DNA of 64,000 nt from Nocardia neocaledoniensis (lineage in GTDB: Bacteria; Actinomycetota; Actinomycetes; Mycobacteriales; Mycobacteriaceae). Both the position numbers and the translations under genes were made by a program. Position 1 is the stretch's first letter. Each line of letters begins with the position of its first letter. Positions 19,048 through 27,941 of the stretch are shown piece after piece. Location of the stretch: positions 1-64,000 of the forward strand of contig NZ_JARWOJ010000222.1 of assembly GCF_029868625.1 (NCBI RefSeq), in the 5' to 3' direction. Under the pieces are notes generated by a model that had not been told where the DNA came from, searched no databases, and saw only the letters and a list, made by a program, of their open reading frames with translations.

Positions 19048-19692
19048 TCAGCTGCCCGGGTTCGCCCCGCGCCGCTCCGCCTCGGTGAACTCGCCGCGCG
19101 GTGCGCCGGGCGCGGCGGCCTGGGCCCGGCGGGAGTAGGCGGCGGCCGCGCCGAACGCTCCGGCGACCCCGGCGGGTGAGGCCGCGTAGGTGATGGCCTG
19201 ACCGGGTGCGATGCCGAGGTTCGTGCCGATGGCGACCGCGTCCATGTTCGCGCCGAGGAACAGGAAGGTCCAGTCGTAGCGCTCCTCCTGCTGCTTGATG
19301 AGCGAACGCACCGCCTCGTTGGTCCACTCCCGGCTGGAGTTCTCGTGACCATCGGTGAGGACGACGACGATCACCGTGCCCGGCCGCTCGTTTTCGGGCC
19401 GCGCGGCGAGTTCGGCGCCCACATCGGTGACCAGCTTGCCGAGCGCGTCGTAGAGCGCCGTTCCCCCGCGCGGCACCAGATTCGGCGGCGGCACCTCGGC
19501 CAGCGGCCGATTCGCGTAGACCAGCTCGTAGCTGGTGTCGAACTGTGCCAGCGTCACCTCGATGGTCTTCGGCACCTCGCGCTGCTGCTCGAGATACGCG
19601 GCGAGCCCGCCTTCGGTATCGGCCTTGATCGTCTGCATCGACCCGGACCGGTCCAGCAGGACCGCGATCAGTGTGCGATTGGAATCCGTCAT
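19048..19692 (-). CDS. von Willebrand factor A domain protein
   Basis: 214 residues from ATG 19692. The metal-ion-dependent adhesion site is complete: 'DRSGS' at 14-18, Thr in 'RGGTALYDAL' and Asp in 'VVLTDGHENSS'. No signal peptide or membrane helix, so intracellular. Similar stand-alone VWA proteins occur in tellurium/stress clusters, but none of those partners is nearby. Convergent to the response regulator. Confidence 0.85.
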   Translation of the reverse strand: MTDSNRTLIAVLLDRSGSMQTIKADTEGGLAAYLEQQREVPKTIEVTLAQFDTSYELVYANRPLAEVPPPNLVPRGGTALYDALGKLVTDVGAELAARPENERPGTVIVVVLTDGHENSSREWTNEAVRSLIKQQEERYDWTFLFLGANMDAVAIGTNLGIAPGQAITYAASPAGVAGAFGAAAAYSRRAQAAAPGAPRGEFTEAERRGANPGS

Positions 19693-19816
19693 ACGAACAC
19701 CCCCGTGCTTGTCTTCCGATGAACAAACCCCACCGTACGCCGACTCACCGACCCGCGAATGCCGTCGCAAGCGGGCGAAAAGGTATCGCCAAGCCGCCGT
19801 TGCGACCGTCGTTCCC

Positions 19817-20275
19817 ATGGGCCTGGTCTATGTCTTCTCCCGCATCACCCGAGCCGAGGCGGCACTGCTCGCCGAGACCCCGGACACCGCCGACGATCTC
19901 CTCGAATCTCTGCACGCGCGCGGCGATCTGCCCAGCGGCGACCTCGACAAAGCGTGGGACGGACTGCGCTGCCTGCTGACCGCGGCCCTCGACTTCGACC
20001 TGCTGCGCGACGACGAGACGAATACCCGCGAGGACTGCCTCACCGTCTGGTCGCCCGATGAGATCGCCATCGCCGCAGCGGTTCTCGCCGCCACCCCGTT
20101 CGACCACCTGGCCGAGCACTTCTCGCCCGAGCTGATGGACGAGCAGGGCGCGCTCCCCGACATCTGGGACGAGGAGTGGAGCCTCGGCTATCTACGCGAC
20201 GCCTACGACGTACTGCGCATCTTCTTCACCCATGCCGCCACCACCGATTCGGCGGCCCTCGCCCGCTTCGAATAG
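19817..20275 (+). CDS. DUF1877-family protein, copy 1
   Basis: 152 residues, acidic and soluble. It matches the YfbM/DUF1877 layout: 'MGLVYVFSRIT', 'LPSGDLDKAWDGLRCLLT', 'LTVWSPDEIAIAAAVLAATPFDHLAEHFSPELM', 'GYLRDAYDVLRIFFTHAA'. Function unknown. These proteins are often next to toxin-immunity or polymorphic-toxin genes, but no toxin is visible here. A paralogue follows 22 nt downstream. Confidence 0.82.
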   Translation: MGLVYVFSRITRAEAALLAETPDTADDLLESLHARGDLPSGDLDKAWDGLRCLLTAALDFDLLRDDETNTREDCLTVWSPDEIAIAAAVLAATPFDHLAEHFSPELMDEQGALPDIWDEEWSLGYLRDAYDVLRIFFTHAATTDSAALARFE

Positions 20276-20297
20276 TTACTACTGGAACGAGAGTGGT

Positions 20298-20762
20298 ATG
20301 GGCTTGATCATGTCGTTCACCAGGGTGAGCGCGGCGGATCTGGCGCGGATCAGCGCGGTGACAGAGGTACTCGACGAGTTTCTCGATGAGCTGGAAAGCC
20401 CGCAGGGCGAGCCGAGTGGGTATCTGGACAAGGCCTGGGCCGGATTGGAATACCTCCTGGCGGAGGCTCGCGTCGGCGTCGACCTGTTCTATACCGGCAG
20501 GCCGCTCGCCAGGGACAACTACTTCGCGTGGAGCCCCGACGACGTCGCCGACGCGTCGCGGCGGCTGAACAAGTTTCCCTTCGACGAGCTGGCACTCTTC
20601 TACGACCCGGTGGCGATGGACGCCGCGCGTCTGTACCCCAACATCTGGATCAGGGACGGCGACGACGGTTTGCGGTATCTCCGGCATCACTACTACGGAC
20701 TGGTCGACGTCTTCGCGTACGCGGCCGAACGCGGGTCCGGATTCCTCCAGCACTTCGGCTGA
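20298..20762 (+). CDS. DUF1877-family protein, copy 2
   Basis: 154 residues from ATG 20298 ('MGLIMSFTRVSAADLARI'). It shares with copy 1 the 'GYLDKAWAGLEYLL', 'WSPDDVADASRRLNKFPFDELALFYDPVAM' and 'LRYLRHHYYGLVDVFAYAAERG' blocks, so the pair arose by an old tandem duplication. Sequence has drifted widely, suggesting different partners. Function unknown. Confidence 0.82.
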   Translation: MGLIMSFTRVSAADLARISAVTEVLDEFLDELESPQGEPSGYLDKAWAGLEYLLAEARVGVDLFYTGRPLARDNYFAWSPDDVADASRRLNKFPFDELALFYDPVAMDAARLYPNIWIRDGDDGLRYLRHHYYGLVDVFAYAAERGSGFLQHFG

Positions 20763-20839
20763 CACCAACTCTGGCGTTTGAGGCGGCTCCGTCGGCGTTT
20801 GGGGTGGGAGGGGCGGGACGTGTCCTTGTTGCATCTGGC

Positions 20840-22030
20840 ATGACGACAACGACAACCGCCGTCCCGGCGGCACCGGAGACCCAGCGCCGGGCGTGGCCCG
20901 CGCTGTCGACCATGTTCCTCGGCAGCTTCGCGCTGGTGACCGCCGAATTCCTGCCACCGGGCGTGCTGACGGTGCTCGCCGACGATCTGGGAGTCCGGGA
21001 GGGCGTCGTCGGGCTGTCGGTGAGCGTGACGGCGCTGACCGCGCTGCTCGCGGCCCTCGGCCTCGGCGCGCTGTTCCCCCGGGTGGACCGGCGGACCCTG
21101 CTGGTCGTGCTCACCGTGGGCGCCGCGCTCTCGAACATCGTGGTGGCGCTGGCGCCCAATATCGCGACGCTGCTGCTCGCGCGGTTGCTGCTCGGGGTCG
21201 CCGTGGGCGGGTACTGGTCGATGGCGATGGTGATCGCCGCCCAGCTGGTGCCCGCGGCGCGGCTCGGTAAGGCGATGATGATCGTGAACGGCGGCACCAC
21301 CGTCGCGACCGTCGCCGGGGTGCCGATCGGGGTGCTGCTCAGCGGGTATGCGGGCTGGCGGACCACCTTCGTCGTCGCGGCGCTGGTCACCGTCGCCGCC
21401 GCGGTGGCCGCGCGGCTGATGCTGCCGCCGATCGCGCCGAGCAAGGGCATCGGGTTCGCCGCCATGGGCGCGGTACTGCGGGTGCCGAGTGTGGCGCTCG
21501 GGCTGGTCAGCGTGGTCGCGGTGATCGGCGGGCACTTCGCGGGCTACACCTACATCCGGCCCGCGCTCGCCGAACTGCTCGGCGCCGGTCCGACCGTGAT
21601 CCCCGTACTGCTCGCCCTGTTCGGTGTCGGTGGGCTGATCGGCAACTTCGTCCTCGGCGCGCTGACCGATCGGCACCTGAACGTCCTGCTGCTCGCCGTC
21701 CCGACGACGATCGGCGCCGCGCTCCTGGCGATCATCGGCTCCGGCGCCGTGCCCGCCCTCGGCTACGCCGCCGTGCTGATCTGGGGCGCCGCGTTCGGCG
21801 GGATTCTGAACGTCATCCAGGTGTGGCTGTCGCGGGTGCTGCCCGATCGGGTCGAGGCGGGTAGCGGGCTGGTGGTCGGCGGTTTCCAGCTGGCCATCAT
21901 CCTGGGTTCCGCGGTCGGTGGGCTCGGCGTCGACAGCATCGGGCTGACCGCCACCTACACCCTAGCGGCGATCGCCGCGCTGGTCGGCGGGGTACTCATC
22001 CGCAGTTCGCTGCCCCGCGCCGCCCGCTGA
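20840..22030 (+). CDS. MFS transporter, drug/arabinose-efflux type
   Basis: 396 residues with twelve predicted helices. The region 'LGLGALFPRVDRRTLLVVL' corresponds to the loop 2-3 motif A, and 'GLIGNFVLGALTDR' to its C-terminal repeat, as in the DHA1/AraJ-YdhP group. Likely a proton-driven efflux pump. Its last 35 bases overlap the convergent AraC gene, which may be its regulator. Confidence 0.9.
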   Translation: MTTTTTAVPAAPETQRRAWPALSTMFLGSFALVTAEFLPPGVLTVLADDLGVREGVVGLSVSVTALTALLAALGLGALFPRVDRRTLLVVLTVGAALSNIVVALAPNIATLLLARLLLGVAVGGYWSMAMVIAAQLVPAARLGKAMMIVNGGTTVATVAGVPIGVLLSGYAGWRTTFVVAALVTVAAAVAARLMLPPIAPSKGIGFAAMGAVLRVPSVALGLVSVVAVIGGHFAGYTYIRPALAELLGAGPTVIPVLLALFGVGGLIGNFVLGALTDRHLNVLLLAVPTTIGAALLAIIGSGAVPALGYAAVLIWGAAFGGILNVIQVWLSRVLPDRVEAGSGLVVGGFQLAIILGSAVGGLGVDSIGLTATYTLAAIAALVGGVLIRSSLPRAAR

Positions 22031-22871
22031 CCCGCACCGACGTCGTCCCGGCCGCACGCCGCCATTCCGACGGTGTGCGGCCGGTGTGCCGTCGGAAGGC
22101 GCGACCGAACGCGGCCTCCGAGCGGTAGCCGAGGCGCCGCGCCACCGCGCCGACCGAGGCGTCCGGCTGGGCCAGGAACCGCTGGGCGCGCTCGACGCGC
22201 AAGCGGGTCAGATACCGCCCCGGCGTGAGGCCGGTCGCCGCCTGGAAGCGGGCGGCGAATCCGGACCGCGACGCCAAGGCGACCTTGGCCAGCGCCTCCA
22301 CCGTCCAGTCCTTTCCCGGATCGGCGTGCAGGGCCGCGACGGCCCGCGCCACACCGGGCTCGTCCACCCGCAGCAACCACTGCTCGGGGGCACATCCTCG
22401 CGCGTACCAGTTCTCGATCGCCATCGACGCGATCAAGGTGACGACCCGGTCGCCCTGCACGCCGGCCGGATCGGGGCACTGCTGGACCAGGTGGCCGAAC
22501 ATCGTCGCCACCAACGGCACCTGTCCCGGCAGATCGGTGAGCCAGATTCGCGAGGGCAGCGCCGCCAGCACGCTGTCGGTGCCGACCGAGGTGAGCCGCA
22601 CGCACAGCACGGTCGACGCCGCGGGCGCGGTGATCGCGAACCGTTCGGCGCGCGGGACGAACAGGAAGTCACCGGTCGCCAGGTCCCGGGTGGCGGTGAG
22701 CCCCTCGACCCGGATCAGGCCGTCGAGCACCAGCAGCGCGACCGGCGCTCCCGCCAGATGCGCCACCCCACCGTCGGCCAGCACGAACTCGTCGCGACCG
22801 GTATACCGCCACTGCAGCGCGGCGAGTACCTCGTCGAGGCCATCGGCACCGGATTCGATCAGCGTCACCAC
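21996..22871 (-). CDS. AraC-family transcriptional regulator with cupin sensor
   Basis: 291 residues. An N-terminal cupin domain (about 10-100, 'PVALLVLDGLIRVEG', 'ATGDFLFVPRAERFAI') is followed by a C-terminal double helix-turn-helix ('VALASRSGFAARFQAATGLTPGRYLTRLR', 'ARRLGYRSEAAFGRAFRRHTGRTPSEWRR'). It belongs to the group that controls neighbouring MFS or oxidoreductase genes. The stop lies inside the 3' end of the convergent MFS gene. Confidence 0.92.
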   Translation of the reverse strand: MVTLIESGADGLDEVLAALQWRYTGRDEFVLADGGVAHLAGAPVALLVLDGLIRVEGLTATRDLATGDFLFVPRAERFAITAPAASTVLCVRLTSVGTDSVLAALPSRIWLTDLPGQVPLVATMFGHLVQQCPDPAGVQGDRVVTLIASMAIENWYARGCAPEQWLLRVDEPGVARAVAALHADPGKDWTVEALAKVALASRSGFAARFQAATGLTPGRYLTRLRVERAQRFLAQPDASVGAVARRLGYRSEAAFGRAFRRHTGRTPSEWRRAAGTTSVRVSGRRGAANCG

Positions 22872-23020
22872 ACACCTCCAACCGACTCACGGTACCAAGC
22901 TGATTCGAGGTCGACGGTGGCCGAACCGCCGCCGTGCACACCGCACTACGCCCGCTGACGTACCCCGGATCGAGTCGCGCGGCCGATGTCCGCGACATCC
23001 GTCGCGAGGAGGCTGAAGCC

Positions 23021-23284
23021 ATGAACACCTTCGACAGCGCATCGACGCTCACCCTGCTCGCCGACCACTACGACGGTGGCTGGCATCCCTGGCCGTTCTT
23101 CTGGATCTTCCCCCTGCTGTTCTGGGTCACCGTGCTGGCGGTGCTGTTCTTCGCCCGCAGACGCTGCGCGGATCGCGGCAGCGGGCTCGCCGCCCTGCGC
23201 GACGGCTTCGCCCGCGGCGAGATCAGCGAGGCCGAGTACCGAACCCGCCTCGCCGTGCTGACCGAGCCCCGCGCGAAGAGGTAG
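23021..23284 (+). CDS. small membrane protein with C-terminal SHOCT domain
   Basis: 87 residues with a strong GAGGAGG ribosome site. One membrane helix (about 25-47) is followed by a SHOCT-type motif, 'LAALRDGFARGEISEAEYRTRLAVL'. SHOCT domains are short oligomerisation modules seen in many actinobacterial membrane proteins. Specific role unknown. It is followed 9 nt later by a gene fragment. Confidence 0.82.
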   Translation: MNTFDSASTLTLLADHYDGGWHPWPFFWIFPLLFWVTVLAVLFFARRRCADRGSGLAALRDGFARGEISEAEYRTRLAVLTEPRAKR

Positions 23285-23293
23285 GAGCGGGCC

Positions 23294-23494
23294 ATGCGAT
23301 TCGGCATCATCTTGACTCCGAGCTCAGGCACGGAGTGGACACGGGCAGTGGTCGACGCCGAGCAGCGGGGCTATTCGGCCGTGCTGCTCCCGGACACGCT
23401 CTACACACCCTCACCCCTCCCGGCGCTGGCCGCGGCCGCCGCCGTGACTCGGCACCTGCGGCTACGCCCGGTCGTGGAACTGGCCCGTCAGTAG
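23294..23494 (+). pseudogene. truncated luciferase-like (LLM, F420/FMN) monooxygenase, N-terminal remnant
   Basis: 66 residues starting 'MRFGIILTPSSGTEWTRAVVDAEQRGYSAVLLPDT' and continuing with 'LPALAAAAAVTRHLRLRPVV', which is strand 1 to strand 3 of an LLM TIM barrel (normally about 280-350 residues). The frame then stops. The remaining barrel is not found downstream, where the convergent lipoprotein gene begins. A ribosome site (GTAGGAGCGG) is intact, so a short peptide could still be made. Interpreted as a deletion remnant. Confidence 0.75.
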
Positions 23495-23997
23495 ATGGCA
23501 CTCCAGTAGGCCTCGACCACGAAACCGACGATGTAGCGGGGGTTCTGGGGATCGTCGGTCACCGTGACCGTCGCCTTGGACAGGTCGATCTTCATCCCGT
23601 CGTCGTGGCGAAACTGCTGGCTGTTGGCAGTGTAGGTGAAGAACGGCGCCTCGAACGGCTGAGCCCGCAGACCGGGCGCCCAGGCGCGCAACACCCGGGT
23701 GGTGTCGGCGCGTTCACAGACCGCGAACTTCTCCTTGGAGTTGCGCAGCGCGCCGATCAGCAGCACCGGCCGTTCGCCCTCGACGCAGCGCGCGCCCTGA
23801 TCCAGCCACCCGCGCGCGTCGGCGGCGGTCGGCAGTACACCGTCCACGACCGGCCCCTTGGTGGTCGTCACCGCCGCCGTGGACGTCGGCGGCGCGGCGA
23901 CCTCCGAATCGGCTGTGCCACAACCCGCCACGGCGATACCGACAACGATCACTCCGGCGCACCGCGCCTTTACCCACCCGAACATGCGGGTAAACAT
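23488..23997 (-). CDS. putative lipoprotein, unknown
   Basis: 169 residues. A signal peptide with lipobox 'VAGC' (Cys near 26) is followed by a Thr/Ala/Ser linker and an ~120-residue domain containing two Cys ('GARCVEG', 'FAVCERAD') probably disulphide-bonded. No family recognised. The stop overlaps the end of the convergent LLM remnant by 7 bases. Confidence 0.72.
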   Translation of the reverse strand: MFTRMFGWVKARCAGVIVVGIAVAGCGTADSEVAAPPTSTAAVTTTKGPVVDGVLPTAADARGWLDQGARCVEGERPVLLIGALRNSKEKFAVCERADTTRVLRAWAPGLRAQPFEAPFFTYTANSQQFRHDDGMKIDLSKATVTVTDDPQNPRYIVGFVVEAYWSAIY

Positions 23998-24053
23998 AGC
24001 AATTCGGGCGGCGGTATCGGTGGGCGCTGCTATATCGGCTGACCGGAGACGAG

Positions 24054-24087
24054 AAAGCCCGCCCCTGGTAATCCAGGGGCGGGCTTT
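24054..24087 (-). terminator. strong hairpin terminator after clpC
   Basis: A perfect 15-bp stem AAAGCCCGCCCCTGG / CCAGGGGCGGGCTTT with loop TAAT, 14 nt past the clpC stop. The A/T-ended arms let it act in both directions, also insulating the lipoprotein side. Confidence 0.9.
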
Positions 24088-24101
24088 GCTCGTTCAGCCC
24101 G

Positions 24102-26669
24102 TTACTCGCCGGAGGCGGCGGCGTCGGGCGCGGTGCCCTCGCCTGCTCCGGTCAGGACGACCTCGGGCTTGTCGTCGCCCGCGGTGGCCTTGGTCAGCTT
24201 CGTCTTGCCGGCGAAGGTGAACTTGGCGTCCTCGCCCTGGCCTTCGCCGTTCCAGCCCTCCACGTCGACCGTGATGGTCTGGCCGGCGCCGATCTCGCCG
24301 AAGAGGATCTTCTCCGACAGCTGGTCCTCGATCTCGCGCTGGATCGTGCGACGCAGCGGACGGGCACCGAGGACCGGGTCGAAACCGCGCTTGGCGAGCA
24401 GGCTCTTGGCCTGGTCGGTCAGCTCGATCGCCATGTCCTTGTTCTTCAGCTGCTTGGCGACGCGGCCGATCATCAAGTCCACCATCATCACGATCTGCTC
24501 GCTGGTGAGCTGGTGGAAGACGATCACGTCGTCGATGCGGTTGAGGAACTCGGGGCGGAAGTGCTTCTTCAGCTCGTCGTTGACCTTGAGCTTCATCCGC
24601 TCGTAGTTCGAGCCCTCGGCGTTGGACTGGGTGAAGCCCAGGCCGACGGCCTTCGAGATGTCGGAGGTGCCCAGGTTCGAGGTGAAGATCAGCACGGTGT
24701 TCTTGAAGTCGACCGTACGACCCTGACCGTCGGTGAGACGGCCGTCCTCGAGCACCTGCAGGAGGGTGTTGTAGATCTCCTGGTGCGCCTTCTCGATCTC
24801 GTCGAACAGCACCACCGAGAACGGCTTGCGCCGCACCTTCTCGGTGAGCTGGCCGCCCTCTTCGTAGCCCACGTACCCGGGAGGGGCACCGAACAGGCGC
24901 GACGCGGTGAAGCGGTCGTGGAACTCGCCCATGTCGATCTGGATGAGCGCGTCGTCGTCGCCGAACAGGAAGTTCGCCAGCGCCTTGGACAGCTCGGTCT
25001 TACCGACACCGGACGGACCGGCGAAGATGAACGAACCGGACGGACGCTTCGGATCCTTCAGGCCGGCACGGGTGCGGCGGATCGCCTTGGAGACGGCCTT
25101 GACGGCGTCTTCCTGGCCGATGATCCGCTTGTGCAGCTCGTCCTCCATGCGGAGCAGACGGGTGGTCTCCTCCTCGGTGAGCTTGAAGACGGGGATACCG
25201 GTCCAGTTGGCCAGCACCTCCGCGATCTGCTCGTCGTCGACCTCGGCCACGACGTCCAGGTCACCCGAACGCCACTGCTTCTCCCGCTCGGCGCGCTTGG
25301 CGACGAGCTGCTTCTCCTTGTCGCGCAGGCGCGCGGCCTTCTCGAAGTCCTGCGCGTCGATGGCGCTTTCCTTCTCGCGGCGGGCGTCGGCGATCTTGTC
25401 GTCGAACTCGCGCAGGTCCGGCGGCGCGGTCATCCGGCGGATGCGCATGCGCGCGCCCGCCTCGTCGATGAGGTCGATCGCCTTGTCCGGCAGGAACCGG
25501 TCGTTGATGTAGCGATCGGCCAGCGTCGCGGCGGCGACCAGGGCACCGTCGGTGATGGACACCCGGTGGTGCGCCTCGTAGCGGTCGCGCAGACCCTTGA
25601 GGATGTTGATGGTGTGCTCGACGGTCGGCTCGCCGACCTGCACCGGCTGGAAGCGGCGTTCCAGCGCGGCGTCCTTCTCGATGTACTTGCGGTACTCGTC
25701 GAGGGTGGTCGCGCCGATGGTCTGCAGCTCGCCACGGGCCAGCTTCGGCTTCAGGATCGAGGCCGCGTCGATGGCGCCCTCGGCGGCACCCGCGCCGACG
25801 AGCGTGTGCAGCTCGTCGATGAACAGGATGATGTCGCCGCGGGTGTTGATCTCCTTGAGCACCTTCTTCAGGCGCTCTTCGAAGTCACCGCGGTAGCGGC
25901 TGCCCGCGACCAGGGAGCCCAGGTCGAGGGTGTAGAGCTGCTTGTCCTTGAGGGTCTCGGGGACCTCGCCGTTGACGATGGCCTGCGCCAGGCCCTCGAC
26001 GACCGCGGTCTTACCGACACCGGGCTCACCGATCAGCACCGGGTTGTTCTTGGTACGGCGGCTCAGCACCTGCATGACGCGCTCGATTTCCTTCGAGCGG
26101 CCGATGACCGGGTCGAGCTTGCCCTCGAGCGCGGCCTGAGTGAGGTTGCGGCCGAACTGGTCGAGCACCAGCGAAGTGGACGGAGTGCCCGCCTCACCGC
26201 GCGAGCCGGAGCCCTCGACGGGTTCCTTGCCCTGGTACCCGGACAGCAGCTGGATGACCTGCTGACGGACGCGGTTCAGGTCGGCACCGAGCTTGACCAG
26301 AACCTGGGCCGCGACGCCCTCGCCCTCGCGGATGAGACCGAGCAGGATGTGCTCGGTACCGATGTAGTTGTGGCCGAGCTGCAGCGCCTCGCGCAGACTC
26401 AGCTCCAGCACCTTCTTCGCGCGCGGGGTGAAGGGGATGTGACCGGACGGCGCCTGCTGGCCCTGACCGATGATCTCCTCGACCTGGCTGCGCACACCCT
26501 CCAGCGAGATGCCAAGGGACTCCAGCGACTTCGCCGCCACGCCCTCGCCCTCGTGGATCAACCCAAGCAGGATGTGCTCGGTGCCGATGTAGTTGTGGTT
26601 GAGCATCCGGGCCTCTTCTTGGGCCAGGACAACGACACGCCTCGCGCGGTCGGTGAACCTCTCGAACAT
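24102..26669 (-). CDS. clpC1: ATP-dependent Clp protease ATPase subunit ClpC1
   Basis: 855 residues from ATG 26669 ('[20 protein letters not shown]') with TGAGGGAG just before it. Order: double Clp-N repeat (1-150, '[19 protein letters not shown]' and '[19 protein letters not shown]'), AAA1 with Walker A 'GEPGVGKTA' near 213, UVR coiled-coil middle domain (about 425-475), AAA2 with Walker A 'GPSGVGKTE' near 550, and an acidic C-terminal tail. It unfolds substrates for ClpP1P2 and is essential in mycobacteria. In-frame codons upstream to 26840 are judged untranslated leader. Confidence 0.98.
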   Translation of the reverse strand: MFERFTDRARRVVVLAQEEARMLNHNYIGTEHILLGLIHEGEGVAAKSLESLGISLEGVRSQVEEIIGQGQQAPSGHIPFTPRAKKVLELSLREALQLGHNYIGTEHILLGLIREGEGVAAQVLVKLGADLNRVRQQVIQLLSGYQGKEPVEGSGSRGEAGTPSTSLVLDQFGRNLTQAALEGKLDPVIGRSKEIERVMQVLSRRTKNNPVLIGEPGVGKTAVVEGLAQAIVNGEVPETLKDKQLYTLDLGSLVAGSRYRGDFEERLKKVLKEINTRGDIILFIDELHTLVGAGAAEGAIDAASILKPKLARGELQTIGATTLDEYRKYIEKDAALERRFQPVQVGEPTVEHTINILKGLRDRYEAHHRVSITDGALVAAATLADRYINDRFLPDKAIDLIDEAGARMRIRRMTAPPDLREFDDKIADARREKESAIDAQDFEKAARLRDKEKQLVAKRAEREKQWRSGDLDVVAEVDDEQIAEVLANWTGIPVFKLTEEETTRLLRMEDELHKRIIGQEDAVKAVSKAIRRTRAGLKDPKRPSGSFIFAGPSGVGKTELSKALANFLFGDDDALIQIDMGEFHDRFTASRLFGAPPGYVGYEEGGQLTEKVRRKPFSVVLFDEIEKAHQEIYNTLLQVLEDGRLTDGQGRTVDFKNTVLIFTSNLGTSDISKAVGLGFTQSNAEGSNYERMKLKVNDELKKHFRPEFLNRIDDVIVFHQLTSEQIVMMVDLMIGRVAKQLKNKDMAIELTDQAKSLLAKRGFDPVLGARPLRRTIQREIEDQLSEKILFGEIGAGQTITVDVEGWNGEGQGEDAKFTFAGKTKLTKATAGDDKPEVVLTGAGEGTAPDAAASGE

Positions 26670-26882
26670 CGCTCCCTCACTCTCCTGCTCCGACATTCTG
26701 GCAACTGACGCCGACCGACAACTGTCGCCGTCAGCCTGCCATGAAGCCCGGGGGTTGCGGCCCCCGCCATCCACTCTAGTTGGCAGGGGATTCCGCCGCC
26801 GCCGGTCCACCCTATTGATGACCGGCGGCAACATGGTCATTCACTCATAACGCGCACGTCGCGGCATTCGTTTCCGCGCGAG

Positions 26883-26900
26883 TTTTGCCTACAGCGAAAT
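26883..26900 (-). promoter_or_regulatory. possible ClgR-type box upstream of clpC1
   Basis: Read on the minus strand, ATTTCGCTGTAGGCAAAA is an imperfect dyad resembling the actinobacterial ClgR site (two TTCGC-like half-sites). It sits about 215-230 nt before the clpC1 start. ClgR controls clp genes in relatives. At least two bases deviate from the consensus as I remember it, so this is tentative. Confidence 0.3.
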
Positions 26901-26919
26901 ATGTCGGGTGGGTGACGGC

Positions 26920-27861
26920 TCAGCCGGTGAACGGCGGCACGAACTCACACGGTACCGGCGCCTGCCGGGCCGGATCGAGGGCGTTGAGGGCGTGCGCGGC
27001 CGCGCGCGGGCTGCCCGCGATGGCCATGTGCTCGGAGTAGTCCTGGGCACAGCCGTCCTGGACGACCACCGAGGTGGCGTTCGGGCCGGGCACGAGCCCG
27101 GAGGTGTAGGGGACGACCAATTCGTCGATCGAGGACACGATGTTGGTGTAGGTGACCTGCGGGCTGTACACCCCGTCGGCGTTGAGGGCGGTCATGAAGG
27201 GCGAGCCGGTGAACATCTGCCCGCACGCCTGGCACAGCGACGAGGAGACCGCGTCGAAGGCGGGCCCGGCGCCGAGCGCCCGGCTGAAGGTGGCGATGTC
27301 GCCGGCGCCGAACGCGTTGGTCCCGAGCCAGGGCGGCGCGATGCCGACGAGCTTGTCGACCTTCGCGGCGCCGCCGAGCCGCTTGATGTAGTAGTTGCCG
27401 ACGATATTGCCCTGCGAGTGGGCGATGAAGTCGACCTTCGCGGCGCCGGTGCGCGCGAGCACCCGGTCGACGAACGCCGACACCTCGAGGCCGCTCTGTT
27501 CGATCGGGCGCATGCCGCCGATCGCCGAGACCGGCCACGGCAGCCCGTACGCACCGTAGGTGAGCGAGTACACGCAGTACCCCTCGTTGGCCAGCAGCGG
27601 GGCGTACACACCCCAATTCGTCTGCGCCCCACCGCCGGTGCCGTGCAACAGCACCACCGGATTCGGATGCGCGGCCGAGGGCACGCAGTCCGGGTCGTTC
27701 GCGCCGGGCAGCGACCCGCCGGGGTTGGTGAGTTCCGGCGCGATGCCGGCGAAGAAGTTGTAGTCCACCGGGTAGGGCTCGGCGGCGGCGGTGTTCGCGC
27801 TCGCCCAGGTCAGCAGGGCGGCGGCGGCCAGAACCAGCAACGATCTCGAACTACGTCGCAT
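26920..27861 (-). CDS. secreted lipase/esterase, alpha/beta fold
   Basis: 313 residues from ATG 27861 with TGAGGAG upstream. A signal peptide ends near 'NTAAA-EP' (about residue 27). The oxyanion motif 'PVVLLHGTGGGAQTNWG' and nucleophile 'AHSQGNIVG' are those of class-2 (EstA-type) actinobacterial triacylglycerol lipases. A late His near 'CAQDYSEHMAIAG' could complete the triad. Exported, acting on host or environmental lipids. The promoter carries a large palindrome that looks like a lipid-regulator operator. Confidence 0.88.
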   Translation of the reverse strand: MRRSSRSLLVLAAAALLTWASANTAAAEPYPVDYNFFAGIAPELTNPGGSLPGANDPDCVPSAAHPNPVVLLHGTGGGAQTNWGVYAPLLANEGYCVYSLTYGAYGLPWPVSAIGGMRPIEQSGLEVSAFVDRVLARTGAAKVDFIAHSQGNIVGNYYIKRLGGAAKVDKLVGIAPPWLGTNAFGAGDIATFSRALGAGPAFDAVSSSLCQACGQMFTGSPFMTALNADGVYSPQVTYTNIVSSIDELVVPYTSGLVPGPNATSVVVQDGCAQDYSEHMAIAGSPRAAAHALNALDPARQAPVPCEFVPPFTG

Positions 27862-27873
27862 GCGACGACTCCT

Positions 27874-27913
27874 CACTAGAACGTGTCCCAGCATTCTGGA
27901 ACACGTTCTAGTG
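27874..27913. promoter_or_regulatory. 18-bp inverted repeat holding two KstR-like boxes
   Basis: Arms 27874-27891 and 27896-27913 match at 17 of 18 positions around a CATT loop. The second arm contains TGGAACACGTTCTA (27897-27910), a full match to the KstR consensus TnnAACnnGTTnnA. The first arm has the same motif with one change (GTC for GTT). It lies 13 nt before the lipase start, over the expected leader or promoter. It could also fold as a terminator for the upstream DUF1772 gene. Confidence 0.6.
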
Positions 27914-27941
27914 ATTGCGGAGCACTATTGGCCGATTGCCA

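Noticed and set aside
24513..26708. A 731-codon open frame antisense to clpC1
   Set aside because: No family resemblance and no ribosome site. It is a mirror of ClpC codon bias.
26670..26840. 57-residue N-terminal extension of ClpC1
   Set aside because: Arg/Pro-rich with no ClpC match. A good ribosome site precedes the internal ATG where the family starts.
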